Below are positions 6,012 to 14,797 of a stretch of DNA of 64,000 bases, piece by piece. Within the stretch, counting starts at the first letter, position 1. The number at the start of each line of letters is the position of its first letter. The notes beneath the pieces were generated by a model. It ran no database searches. It saw nothing but the letters and a program-made list of their open reading frames with translations, and was not told where the DNA came from. Source of the stretch: Spirochaetales bacterium (GTDB lineage: Bacteria; Spirochaetota; Spirochaetia; UBA9216); NCBI GenBank assembly GCA_016342585.1, contig JAEINK010000018.1, positions 1-64,000 of the forward strand, given 5' to 3'. The translations under genes and the position numbers were made by a program.

Positions 6012-7751
6012 ATGAAAGATGAGAAAATCGTGATTGTAAAGTTAAAAAATAAAATGGTTAAAAAAAATATCACCGGGGTTCAGGCTGATATAAGCGCCGG
6101 GGTTCTGTATTTAACGGGAGAGACAGACCTGCTCGAAAAAAGGGTCCGTGCCGGCTACCTTGCGGCGAAGTTTGTGAAAAATAATAAATTAGCAGGTCTG
6201 GTTGTGGATATCGCTGTCACTGGAATGAAGGAGCCTACCATGTGGCAGCCCACGATTCATGATGACCTCCTGGGAAGCCGGGAATTCGATGTGGTTATAA
6301 TCGGCGGAGGGATAATCGGCGTTACTGCCGCCCGGGAACTCTCCCGTTATAATTTAAGTATAGCCCTCCTTGAAAAGGAGGAGGATTTGGGTCTTCATGC
6401 ATCGGGCCGAAACGATGGGATGATCCATCCGGGCATGGCTGCCACACCCGGTTCTCAGAAGGCAAGGTTTAACGCCCGGGGAAATGAACTCTACAACCGG
6501 GCCGCAGAGGAGCTTGATTTTTCACTGAAAAGGCCCGGATCTCTGCTCCTGTTTTCATCAATCTGGATGACCCTCCTCATTCCTGTATTAAAACAGCGTT
6601 GCCGGAAGAACGGGGTACCGGGTGCCCGCTGGATGAGTCGGGGAAAAGTACGGGCCGTAGAACCCCATTTGACGAATAGACAGAGGGGGGCTTTTTACAT
6701 GCCTTCAGCAGGGATTGTCGCCCCCCGTGAGGTCGTCCTGGCCTATGCCGAAAATGGAACGTTAAACGGTGTTGATTTTTTCTTTCATACGGCGGTTCAG
6801 GGGATGAAGAGCGAAGAGGACCGGGTGGTGGAGATACATACAAACAGGGGAAAGATTTATCCAAGGGTGGTTATAAACGCTGCCGGGGTCTGGGCGGATA
6901 AAGTGGCCGAACTTGCCGATGACAGATATTTTTCCATTCATCCGAGGAAGGGGGTGGATGCCATCCTCGATAAAAGATCCGGATGCTGGGTTTCCCATAT
7001 TGCCGGTATGCCCTCTCTTCTGGGAGCCGGGAGTTCCCACTCAAAGGGGGGCGGTATTGTCCCCTGTGTTGAGGGGAATGTTTTACTGGGTCCTACCGCG
7101 GAGGAGATCCTGGATCGGGAGGATTTTTCCACTTCATCGAAGGAGATGGAGGATCTGAAAAAACACCTCTATTTAAACGGTAAATTGAGGATGAAGGATA
7201 TTATTACCTACTATGCCGGAGTCCGGGCTGCCCTCTGGCGGGAGGATTTTATCGTCGAACGGTCGGGGCGGGTTACCAACCTGATCCACGCGGCGGGTAT
7301 CCAGTCTCCGGGTTTTGCATCGGCCCCGGCCATCGCCGTTGAGCTTTCTAAATTAACTCGGGAGGCTGCTGCAGATAGGGGGCTTTCCGTTGTGGAGAAA
7401 AATAATTTTAATCCCATACGGAAATCTTCACCACGGCCTGCCGAAATGGAGCCCCGGGAGAGGGAGGCCCTCATCGCCCGGGACCCGGCCTACGGCAGGA
7501 TTGTCTGTCGTTGTGAAGAGATTTCCGAAGGTGAGATCCGGGATGCCCTGAACTCTCCTCTCCCCGCCGAAACTGTGGATGGGGTTAAGAGACGGAGTCG
7601 TGCGGGAGCCGGCCGGTGTCATGGCGGTTTCTGTCAGGCCCGGGTCATGGAGATAATAGCCCGCGAAAAGGGGATTCCCCTTAATGCTGTAGAGAAGGGG
7701 CATGAAGGATCCTGGATAGTCACGGGTCGGGAGGAGAGCCATGAAGCATGA
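6012..7751 (+). CDS. GlpA-like FAD-dependent dehydrogenase with BON-like N-terminus
   Basis: Flavoprotein of 579 residues. Residues about 1-75 resemble a BON domain (GVQADISAGVLYLTGE pattern), an unusual addition. A Rossmann FAD motif DVVIIGGGIIGVTAA begins near residue 93 and starts a DAO-type oxidoreductase resembling anaerobic glycerol-3-phosphate dehydrogenase GlpA. The C-terminus carries a BFD-like [2Fe-2S] domain with four cysteines (CRC near 500, CHGGFC near 536-541). The next two genes encode a GlpB-like flavoprotein and a DUF1667 protein, the usual partners in the three-part glycerol-3-phosphate or related 2-hydroxyacid oxidising complex of anaerobes. Its actual substrate is uncertain because the rest of the operon is not a standard glycerol locus. 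Confidence 0.82.
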   Translation: MKDEKIVIVKLKNKMVKKNITGVQADISAGVLYLTGETDLLEKRVRAGYLAAKFVKNNKLAGLVVDIAVTGMKEPTMWQPTIHDDLLGSREFDVVIIGGGIIGVTAARELSRYNLSIALLEKEEDLGLHASGRNDGMIHPGMAATPGSQKARFNARGNELYNRAAEELDFSLKRPGSLLLFSSIWMTLLIPVLKQRCRKNGVPGARWMSRGKVRAVEPHLTNRQRGAFYMPSAGIVAPREVVLAYAENGTLNGVDFFFHTAVQGMKSEEDRVVEIHTNRGKIYPRVVINAAGVWADKVAELADDRYFSIHPRKGVDAILDKRSGCWVSHIAGMPSLLGAGSSHSKGGGIVPCVEGNVLLGPTAEEILDREDFSTSSKEMEDLKKHLYLNGKLRMKDIITYYAGVRAALWREDFIVERSGRVTNLIHAAGIQSPGFASAPAIAVELSKLTREAAADRGLSVVEKNNFNPIRKSSPRPAEMEPREREALIARDPAYGRIVCRCEEISEGEIRDALNSPLPAETVDGVKRRSRAGAGRCHGGFCQARVMEIIAREKGIPLNAVEKGHEGSWIVTGREESHEA

Positions 7752-9024
7752 AAATTATGATGTTGTCGTAATAGGCGGAGGACCTGCCGGGATTTCCGCT
7801 GCCGTGGCCGCCTGCCGGCAGGGATGTTTTACGTTGATTGTAGAGAGGGAGGAGATCCTTGGCGGAATATTAAAGCAGTGTATTCATGACGGCTTCGGCC
7901 TTTTTCGCTATAAGGAGAGGCTCACCGGTCCTGAGTACGCTTTCCGGGAACAGAACGAACTGAACTCCCTTCCTGTTACAGTTCATACCTCTACCTTCCT
8001 TGTTGATATCTGTCGGGAAGATGAGGGGGATGGTTTTCTTATGACTTTTGTCTCTCCCGATGGCATGCTTGAAGTCAGAGCCGGGGCGGTTATAACGGCC
8101 ACAGGCTGCCGGGAGAGGAGCGGGCGGCAGATATTTCTGCACGGAGAGAGACCTTCGGGGATCTTCACGGCAGGTCAGGCCCAGGGTTTTGTAAACCTGA
8201 AAGGTTATCTGCCCGGCAAGAGAATCGTTATCCTGGGAAGCGGTGATATTGGACTTATCATGGCCCGACGTCTGACCCTGGAGGGCGCCCATGTCCTGGG
8301 GGTTTATGAAATTAAACCCGAACCTTCGGGTTTAACCAGGAACATCGCCCAATGCCTTGAGGATTATTCCATTCCGCTTAATCTCTCCACCACAGTGAAG
8401 TCGGTGCATGGCCGGGGGCGGATGACCGGGGTAACCATCTGCCGGGTGGATGAAAAACTGAATGAAATTGATGGTACAGAGAAGAACCTCTCCTGCGACA
8501 CCCTTATTCTCAGCGTGGGATTGATACCCGAGAACGAGATCCTGGATAAACTTCATGTCCCCCGGGATCCTGCAACTTCAGGTCCCGAGGTAGATCAGGA
8601 CCAGATGACGGGTCTTCCCGGCCTCTTTACCTGCGGTAATGCCCAGCATGTGAATGACCTTGTGGACTATGTCTCTGAAAGCGGCTCCATGGCAGGCCGG
8701 GCGGCGGCAGAATGGGCCGAAGGGCGGAAGTATACACATAAGGCGGGCGCTTCTATCAGGATAAAGATGAACCGGGGCGAAGGATTGCTCTATCAGGTCC
8801 CCGCGGTGATAAATCCTCATGGGAGCGATCCCGTCTTCTATTTTCGTGCTGCAAAAACCATGGATGGCGGGCGACTCTCTATAAAAGATGGAAGGGGGGA
8901 TGAGATCTTTTCGAAGAGTTTTACTTTTTTGAAACCTCCGGAAATGGAGAGGTTCAGTCTGCCTGTCTCCTTTTTTCAGGATGGGAGCGATGAGTTTTAC
9001 ATGGATCTTGAGGAGGTGGTTTGA
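7741..9024 (+). CDS. NAD(P)/FAD-dependent oxidoreductase, partner of the GlpA-like enzyme
   Basis: Flavoprotein of 427 residues with two dinucleotide folds: VVVIGGGPAGISAA near residue 10 and RIVILGSGDIGLIMA near residue 160, plus the late motif LFTCGNAQHVNDLVDYV where FAD is held. It belongs to the pyridine nucleotide-disulfide oxidoreductase superfamily without an obvious redox-active cysteine pair. Proteins of this type stand between the DAO-[2Fe-2S] protein and DUF1667 in many anaerobe genomes and are thought to pass electrons to NAD or ferredoxin. It overlaps the preceding gene by 11 bp and the following one by a single base, so the three are coupled. Confidence 0.82.
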   Translation: MKHENYDVVVIGGGPAGISAAVAACRQGCFTLIVEREEILGGILKQCIHDGFGLFRYKERLTGPEYAFREQNELNSLPVTVHTSTFLVDICREDEGDGFLMTFVSPDGMLEVRAGAVITATGCRERSGRQIFLHGERPSGIFTAGQAQGFVNLKGYLPGKRIVILGSGDIGLIMARRLTLEGAHVLGVYEIKPEPSGLTRNIAQCLEDYSIPLNLSTTVKSVHGRGRMTGVTICRVDEKLNEIDGTEKNLSCDTLILSVGLIPENEILDKLHVPRDPATSGPEVDQDQMTGLPGLFTCGNAQHVNDLVDYVSESGSMAGRAAAEWAEGRKYTHKAGASIRIKMNRGEGLLYQVPAVINPHGSDPVFYFRAAKTMDGGRLSIKDGRGDEIFSKSFTFLKPPEMERFSLPVSFFQDGSDEFYMDLEEVV

Positions 9025-9407
9025 TGGAAAATATTGAATTGAAAACAAAGCTGAAAATAAGCTGTATCGCCTGTCCCCGGGGCTGCCTCCTTTGGGTGAC
9101 AAAGGGCGAAGATGGAAACATCGAAGTCTCCGGGAATCAATGTCTCAAAGGAGAGAGTTATGGGACCGCTGAGATAACGGCACCCAGAAGGCTTCTGACT
9201 TCCACTATTCCGACCACAGGTAAGATCCAGGAACGCCTTTCGGTGAAGACCGATGGGGAGATTCCAAAGGCGCTTATCTTCAAGGCCATGGAGGTCATCC
9301 ATTCGCTCAGACAGGAGGAGCCTGCCATGCCGGGGGATGTGATTGCCCCGGATATTCTTGGCACGGGGATAGATCTTGTGAGCACGGGGGTTTGGGATGG
9401 CCGGTGA
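9024..9407 (+). CDS. DUF1667 protein, small cysteine-rich partner
   Basis: A 127-residue protein with an N-terminal CIACPRGC motif (about residues 14-21) and a fourth cysteine in GNQCLKGE, which probably binds a metal or iron-sulfur cluster. DUF1667 proteins almost always accompany the two flavoproteins encoded upstream and are taken as the third subunit. The ATG at 9024 overlaps the previous stop (TGATG) and is preceded by GAGGAGG. The 3' end overlaps the kinase gene by 11 bp. Confidence 0.85.
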   Translation: MENIELKTKLKISCIACPRGCLLWVTKGEDGNIEVSGNQCLKGESYGTAEITAPRRLLTSTIPTTGKIQERLSVKTDGEIPKALIFKAMEVIHSLRQEEPAMPGDVIAPDILGTGIDLVSTGVWDGR

Positions 9408-10983
9408 AAATATACTCTCGATAGATTGCGGGACCCAGAGTCTGCGGACTATTCTTTTTGACCCTGAGGGCAGGATCCTTCAGGCGGAGCGGATTGTTTA
9501 TCCTCCCTATGTTTCACCGAAGCCCGGTTGGGCAGAACAGGACCCGGAGCTTTTTTGGCAGGCCGTGGTGGATGGTTGTGCCTCTTTACATGATAGAAGC
9601 GCTGCCGATTTTTTGAAGGTAGGGGGGATTGGTGTGACCACCCAGAGGGATAACACGATTAATCTCGGACCCGATGGAGCTGTTCTTCGGCCTTCGGTTA
9701 TCTGGCTGGATACCCGGGCGGCCCATGGTTCCTACCGGCCGAATTTTTTTATGAGGAAGATATACGGAGGGCTTGGTGTCCTTGAAAAAATATACAAGAT
9801 TCAAGGGGCCGGGCCGACAAACTGGATCCGGGAGAATCAGCCTGAGATCTGGGATGCCACCTGGAAGGTAAGCCAGGTTTCCGGTTTTTTGAATTACCGG
9901 CTTACCGGCCGTGTGGCGGATACCCCCTCCTCCCTGGTGGGGCATATCCCTTTTGACCATAAAAGGCAGGATTGGGCATCCCCTTACTCCCTGGCCGGGA
10001 AGGTCTTTCCCATCGAGGCGGATAAGCTATGTGATATCGTCCCGTCGGGGGAGACAATCGGAGGATTAACCGCGGGTGCTGCCCGTCTTCTGGGATTACC
10101 TGCCGGGACTCCTGTTATCGGATGCGGGAGTGATAAAAGCTGTGAGACCCTTGGGATGGGGTGTGTCGACTCCTCCATGGCCTCTTTAAGTTTCGGGACT
10201 ACCGCTACGGTGGAGGTTACTTCAAAAAAATATTTTGAACCGGTTCGGTTTCTTCCCGCTTATAGTGCGGCTATCCCGAATACATGGGTCCCTGAAATAG
10301 AGATCTTCCGGGGTTTCTGGATGCTCTCCTGGTTCCGGGATGAATTGGGGGATGAGGAGAGGCGTGTGGCCGAGAAGACCGGTTGTATCCCCGAGGAGAT
10401 CATGAACCGTCTGCTTGACCTGGAACCACCGGGAAACCGGGGACTCATGCTCCAGCCCTACTGGGGGGCAAGTCTTAAGGATATCAGGGCCAAGGGGTCC
10501 ATAATAGGGTTCGGTGATGTTCATGGAAAGGGTTCTATCTACAGGGCCATTGTGGAAGGGCTGGGCTACGCCCTCCGGGATGGTCTTGAAACCCTGGAGA
10601 AGCGGGGAGGCTTTTATTGTGAAACCGTGGCCGCCTCGGGAGGCGCAAGCCGGAGTGACCGGATATGCGGGATTACCACCGATATCCTGAACCGGCCCCT
10701 TGTCCGGGGGGAGACCTGGGAAACATCAGCCCTGGGAGCAGCTGTTATAACCGCTGCGGGTATGGGACTCTATCCGGATATAATGACGGCTGTGAAGGGG
10801 ATGGTCCGCTATACAGAGTGTTTTGAACCTTCGGGGGAGAATCGCGGGATCTATGATGGTCTCTATGGCTGTTATAAAAAAATTTACAAGAGACTGAAGG
10901 GAGTCTATAAGGATATACAGGATGTAACCGGATACCCGGAGAAGTGGGACGGAGATGATCGGAATCAAGGAGAATTGAAATGA
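9397..10983 (+). CDS. FGGY-family carbohydrate kinase
   Basis: ATP-dependent polyol or sugar kinase of 528 residues. The N-terminal ATP-fold signature ILSIDCGTQSLRTILFD and the later GCGSDKSCETLGMGC, SFGTTATVEV and ASGGASRSD mark both actin-like lobes. Glycerol kinase would suit the GlpA-like neighbours, but the sequence is not typical GlpK and looks closer to the xylulokinase side of the family, so the substrate is left open. It begins inside the DUF1667 gene and its stop overlaps the next start (ATGA), which shows tight co-translation. Confidence 0.83.
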   Translation: MAGENILSIDCGTQSLRTILFDPEGRILQAERIVYPPYVSPKPGWAEQDPELFWQAVVDGCASLHDRSAADFLKVGGIGVTTQRDNTINLGPDGAVLRPSVIWLDTRAAHGSYRPNFFMRKIYGGLGVLEKIYKIQGAGPTNWIRENQPEIWDATWKVSQVSGFLNYRLTGRVADTPSSLVGHIPFDHKRQDWASPYSLAGKVFPIEADKLCDIVPSGETIGGLTAGAARLLGLPAGTPVIGCGSDKSCETLGMGCVDSSMASLSFGTTATVEVTSKKYFEPVRFLPAYSAAIPNTWVPEIEIFRGFWMLSWFRDELGDEERRVAEKTGCIPEEIMNRLLDLEPPGNRGLMLQPYWGASLKDIRAKGSIIGFGDVHGKGSIYRAIVEGLGYALRDGLETLEKRGGFYCETVAASGGASRSDRICGITTDILNRPLVRGETWETSALGAAVITAAGMGLYPDIMTAVKGMVRYTECFEPSGENRGIYDGLYGCYKKIYKRLKGVYKDIQDVTGYPEKWDGDDRNQGELK

Positions 10984-12743
10984 GTGAAAGAAAAAAATAC
11001 AAGGATTTTAAACCTGTTTGGGAAGAGACTCCACCGCCTGCCGGATCCTTCCGTTCCCTTTTTAAATGGGGAAACCCGGATAGTTTCAAGGAGCCGAATG
11101 AAAGACTCTATAAGTTGATGAAAGAGGTTTTTCATCTCACCGATGCGGATTTTAAGGATAAGATCAATCCGGGGACAGAGATAGTCCCGGATACTGTTCC
11201 CTCCAATCTTTTTTCTGAAAATCTTGATTATTTTAAGAGTCTTGTGGGGTTGGAAAATGTAAAGATCGATACATACGCACGCCTTGGGGTGGCCTATGGA
11301 AAAACCATGTATGACTGCTACAGGATGCGTGAAGGTATTATCGAGAATATTCCCGATGTGGTTCTATGCCCCCGGAACAGGGAGGAGATAGAGGCGCTGG
11401 TGGTTTTCTGTAATGAGAAGGAGATCCCCCTTACCGTCTATGGCGGCGGTTCTTCGGTAACCCGTGGTGTGGAGGCCATGAGGGGGGGGGTAACACTGGA
11501 TATGCGTCCGAACTTCAATAAGGTAATATCCTTCAATGAAAAGGATCAGACAATTACCATAGAGGCGGGTATGTCGGGACCTGTCCTGGAGGAAACCCTG
11601 AACGAAGCCGTTAAAAATCTGGGAGCAAGCCGGGCTTACACCTGCGGTCACTTCCCGCAATCTTTTGAATACTCTTCGGTAGGAGGCTGGGTAGTAACCC
11701 GGGGGGCAGGCCAGAATTCGACCTATTACGGCAATATCCGGGATATTGTTATCGGTCAGGCCTATGCCACACCGGCGGGTATTATCGAGAGTTACGGCCT
11801 GCCCGCCCATGCGGTGGGTCCGGATATCGATGAGCTGATGATGGGGGCCGAGGGGGCCTTCGGTGTACTAACCCATGTTACTCTGCGTATTTTCCGTTAT
11901 ATGCCCGAAAACCGGCAAAAATTCTCCTATATCTTTCCTTCCTGGGTGAAGGCCCAGGCTGCGGCCCGGGAAATCATGCAGCATGAAGCCGGATTTCCCT
12001 CGGTATTCCGTCTGTCCGATCCGGAAGAGACAGATATAATGTTAAAAATGTATAAGGTGGAGGGAACGATTCTTGAAAAGGCAATGAATGCTCTGGGGTA
12101 TAAGCCGATGGAGCGCTCTCTTTTTCTGGGATGGACGGAAGGGGAAAAAGGTTTTTCAAAGAACCTTAAAAAGATTGTACACCGGGTATGTAAGAAAAAC
12201 GGAGGTTTCTATCTTACCGGTTATCCTGTAAAATCCTGGGAAGGCGGCCGGTTTTCGGATCCCTATCTTCGTGAAGCCCTTCAGGACTACGGGGTAATAA
12301 TCGATACCATGGAGTGCAGTGTTACCTGGGATATGATGGGGGAGGTCCACCGGAAGGTCCGGCTTTATACCAAGTCCCGTCCCGATACTATCTGTATGAC
12401 CCACCTTTCCCACGCCTATCCCCAGGGGGCAAACCTCTATTTTATCTTCATTGGCAAGTTCCGGGACAAGGAGGAGTACCTGGAGTATCAGTATGGGATC
12501 TTCGATAATATTCTCACCTCCGGGGCCTCCATGAGTCACCACCATGGGGTAGGAAAGATGACGGCCATGTGGGTTGAGGAGTCTATAGGGAGTGAACGGA
12601 TGGCGATCTTCCGGGCTTTAAAGGACCATTTTGATCCGAAAAATCTTATGAACCCGGGGGGAACTCTGGGGCTGGATATGAAACCTGAGGAGAGACGGAA
12701 ACCTAAGTTTTCCGGTAGAACCTGGGATGATCCTGCCTGGTAG
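10980..12743 (+). CDS. FAD-linked oxidase, alkyl-dihydroxyacetonephosphate synthase-like
   Basis: Flavoprotein of 587 residues in the vanillyl-alcohol oxidase fold family. The PCMH FAD domain covers about 110-300 (VVLCPRNREEIEALVVFCNE, then YGGGSSVTRGVE), followed by SSVGGWVVTRGAGQNS and the C-terminal motif MSHHHGVGKM. The triple-histidine SHHHGVGK motif and the FPQSFEYSS(V)GGW pattern are hallmarks of alkyl-DHAP synthase, the enzyme that swaps the acyl chain of acyl-DHAP for an alkyl chain in ether-lipid synthesis; related D-lactate or glycolate oxidases share the fold but usually not that full motif. Placement beside glycerol-phosphate-type enzymes supports a DHAP or glycerol-phosphate substrate. 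Confidence 0.78.
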   Translation: MSERKKYKDFKPVWEETPPPAGSFRSLFKWGNPDSFKEPNERLYKLMKEVFHLTDADFKDKINPGTEIVPDTVPSNLFSENLDYFKSLVGLENVKIDTYARLGVAYGKTMYDCYRMREGIIENIPDVVLCPRNREEIEALVVFCNEKEIPLTVYGGGSSVTRGVEAMRGGVTLDMRPNFNKVISFNEKDQTITIEAGMSGPVLEETLNEAVKNLGASRAYTCGHFPQSFEYSSVGGWVVTRGAGQNSTYYGNIRDIVIGQAYATPAGIIESYGLPAHAVGPDIDELMMGAEGAFGVLTHVTLRIFRYMPENRQKFSYIFPSWVKAQAAAREIMQHEAGFPSVFRLSDPEETDIMLKMYKVEGTILEKAMNALGYKPMERSLFLGWTEGEKGFSKNLKKIVHRVCKKNGGFYLTGYPVKSWEGGRFSDPYLREALQDYGVIIDTMECSVTWDMMGEVHRKVRLYTKSRPDTICMTHLSHAYPQGANLYFIFIGKFRDKEEYLEYQYGIFDNILTSGASMSHHHGVGKMTAMWVEESIGSERMAIFRALKDHFDPKNLMNPGGTLGLDMKPEERRKPKFSGRTWDDPAW

Positions 12744-12880
12744 AAATGGACTTAAGCGGGCGGATGTACTAAAATGCATATGGATTTGTCCGGGGAGTTT
12801 AAACCATAGTTATAACTGCCCCCCGGCCGCCTGGAGAGGGCTGGCCGGAATTTTGGGGGGATCCGTTATAGGTGAAAATA

Positions 12881-13765
12881 ATGCTCATAGATCTGCACAT
12901 CCATTCCAGCCACAGCCATGACGGAGAGTATCCGGTAAGTGAGCTCGTGCGCATGTGTTCCGAAAAAAATATTGATGCAATGGCCATCGCCGATCACAAT
13001 ACGGCTGTCGGTGTGTCTGAAGCCTTAGAGGCTGGAATAAAATACGGGGTGGAAATCGTTCCCTCGATTGAACTGGATACCTCATTCCTGGGGAGAGTTT
13101 TTCATCTCCTCGGATATTATGTGGATACCGATTCGGATGATTTCAAGAAGATCAAAACTGATCTATATGAACTGGAGATGAAAGCCTTTCCGGAGATCAT
13201 AAAGAATGTTCAGGCCATGGGGATTGAAGTCTCCTGGGAGGATTTTCTTGGAACCCTTGAACCGGACATGGCTCCCACCGAGGAGCTTCTTGCCAATATG
13301 ATTTTCCGGAATCCTGCCAATAGTAAACATGAACGGGTTACTCCCTATCTTCCGGGGGGTGTAAAAAGTGATATGCCCCAGTTTAATTTTTACAGGGATT
13401 TCCTGGGTCCGGGGAGAGAGGGATTTGTTCCCCGGGATTATACGCGGCTTGAAGAGGCTGTTAAGATGGTCCGTCGCAATGGTGGTGTGCCGATCCTTGC
13501 CCATCCCGGAGGGAGCATAGGAGGAGATTTTTCAAAACTCGAAAAACTCAAGGCTACAGGGATAGCCGGTCTGGAAGCCTTCAGTTCCTATCATTCGGAA
13601 GAGGAAAATAGACGTTTTTTGAAATACTGTAAGGATAATGGATTGCTTTACACCTGCGGCAGTGACTTCCACGGCCGAATGAAACCGGTGATATCCCTGG
13701 GGGAGCATAAAAGTACGGAAGACCAGGCGGAGATCCTGAGTTTCTTGAAAGCCGCCCGTGGATAA
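12881..13765 (+). CDS. PHP-domain phosphoesterase
   Basis: Metal-dependent phosphoesterase of 294 residues in the PHP superfamily. Metal ligands are visible in DLHIHSSHSHDG near the start, ADHN around residue 40, the glutamate in SIELD, PILAHPGG near 205 and GSDFHG near 265. Related proteins include the RNase AM/YciV group and cyclic-phosphate or nucleotide hydrolases. The ATG at 12881 has AGGTGA 6 bp upstream; a GTG at 12872 is in frame but would overlap that site. A 137-bp gap without clear signals separates it from the flavoprotein gene, yet it stays in the same orientation. Confidence 0.8.
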   Translation: MLIDLHIHSSHSHDGEYPVSELVRMCSEKNIDAMAIADHNTAVGVSEALEAGIKYGVEIVPSIELDTSFLGRVFHLLGYYVDTDSDDFKKIKTDLYELEMKAFPEIIKNVQAMGIEVSWEDFLGTLEPDMAPTEELLANMIFRNPANSKHERVTPYLPGGVKSDMPQFNFYRDFLGPGREGFVPRDYTRLEEAVKMVRRNGGVPILAHPGGSIGGDFSKLEKLKATGIAGLEAFSSYHSEEENRRFLKYCKDNGLLYTCGSDFHGRMKPVISLGEHKSTEDQAEILSFLKAARG

Positions 13766-13812
13766 TAATTCCTGCTGTTCCTGAATATGCCTTTTTATAA
13801 AGGAGGATTAGA

Positions 13813-14763
13813 ATGATCAATTCCAGCACATCCCGGGCGGATATAATCCGCTGGCTATTGGAAGGTGATGTTTCTATCCAGTATCAGGTCTTCAGGGATC
13901 TCCTTGGAGAGGAGCATACCGATCTCCGTCAACGGATCTCTTCCGAGGGGTGGGGTGATGCGCTCCTTTCAAAACGGGGCGTGAACGGTCATTGGGGACT
14001 CTCCTTCTATCAACCTAAATGGATCTCCTCCCACTATACTCTCCTCGATCTACGCTACCTCGAAGTCGAACCAACCCCTGAAATCATGGAAAGTATAAAT
14101 ATGATCTTCAGGGATGAGAAGGGGGAAGACGGGGGGATAAATCCATCCGGAACGATCAAAGAGAGTGATCTATGCATAAACGGGATGGCATTAAACTATG
14201 GATGCTTTTTCGGGATTGATGAAAAATTCCTCCATTCGGTTGTAGATTTCACCCTTTCTCAGAAGATGCCGGATGGTGGTTTTAACTGTATGAAAAATCG
14301 TTCCGGGGCGATTCACTCCTCTCTTCACACAACGATATCCGCCGCCGAAGGGATTTGTGAATACAGGCGCCGGGGGTACACCTATCGACTCAGAGAGATG
14401 ACGGCCGCTGAATACGGGTGCCGGGAGTTCATCCTTACCCACCGGCTTTTTAAGTCGGATAAGACGGGTAAGATCATCAAAGAGAGTTTTACAAAACTGG
14501 TCTGGCCGGCCCGGTGGTATTATGACATCCTGCGAGCCCTTGAGTATTTCAGATATTCGGGATCGCCCTATGATGATCGAATGTCCGATGCCTTGTATGT
14601 CCTGGCGGGAAAGCGGCGCAAAGATGGATTGTGGCCAAACCAGGCGGCCCACCCGGGGCAGGTTCATATGAGCATGGAGCCGGCCGGTAAAGCAGGGCGG
14701 TGGAATACCCTGCGTGCCATGCGTGTTCTTGAGACTTTTGGCTTTACTGATTATAATCTGTGA
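13813..14763 (+). CDS. Prenyltransferase/squalene-oxidase-like alpha-toroid protein
   Basis: A 316-residue protein without secretion signal. Several short repeats with the pattern of terpenoid-cyclase/prenyltransferase toroids are visible: QKMPDGGFNCM, AEGICEYR, ARWYYDILRALEYF, RKDGLWPNQ and GKAGRWNTLRAMRVLE. It lacks the DCTAE or DxDD catalytic motifs of squalene-hopene cyclases in the residues I can see, so it is likely not a cyclase of that class. It may bind a lipid or act on a small substrate. A strong AAAGGAGG ribosome site precedes the ATG. The function is unknown; its constant place in this operon is the best clue. Confidence 0.65.
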   Translation: MINSSTSRADIIRWLLEGDVSIQYQVFRDLLGEEHTDLRQRISSEGWGDALLSKRGVNGHWGLSFYQPKWISSHYTLLDLRYLEVEPTPEIMESINMIFRDEKGEDGGINPSGTIKESDLCINGMALNYGCFFGIDEKFLHSVVDFTLSQKMPDGGFNCMKNRSGAIHSSLHTTISAAEGICEYRRRGYTYRLREMTAAEYGCREFILTHRLFKSDKTGKIIKESFTKLVWPARWYYDILRALEYFRYSGSPYDDRMSDALYVLAGKRRKDGLWPNQAAHPGQVHMSMEPAGKAGRWNTLRAMRVLETFGFTDYNL

Positions 14764-14797
14764 ACATCTTTAACACTCTTGCAAGGGGAACCTCGTA

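Noticed and set aside
12744-12880. Small plus-strand frame between the flavoprotein and PHP genes
   Set aside because: It has no ribosome site or recognisable sequence and overlaps the PHP start.
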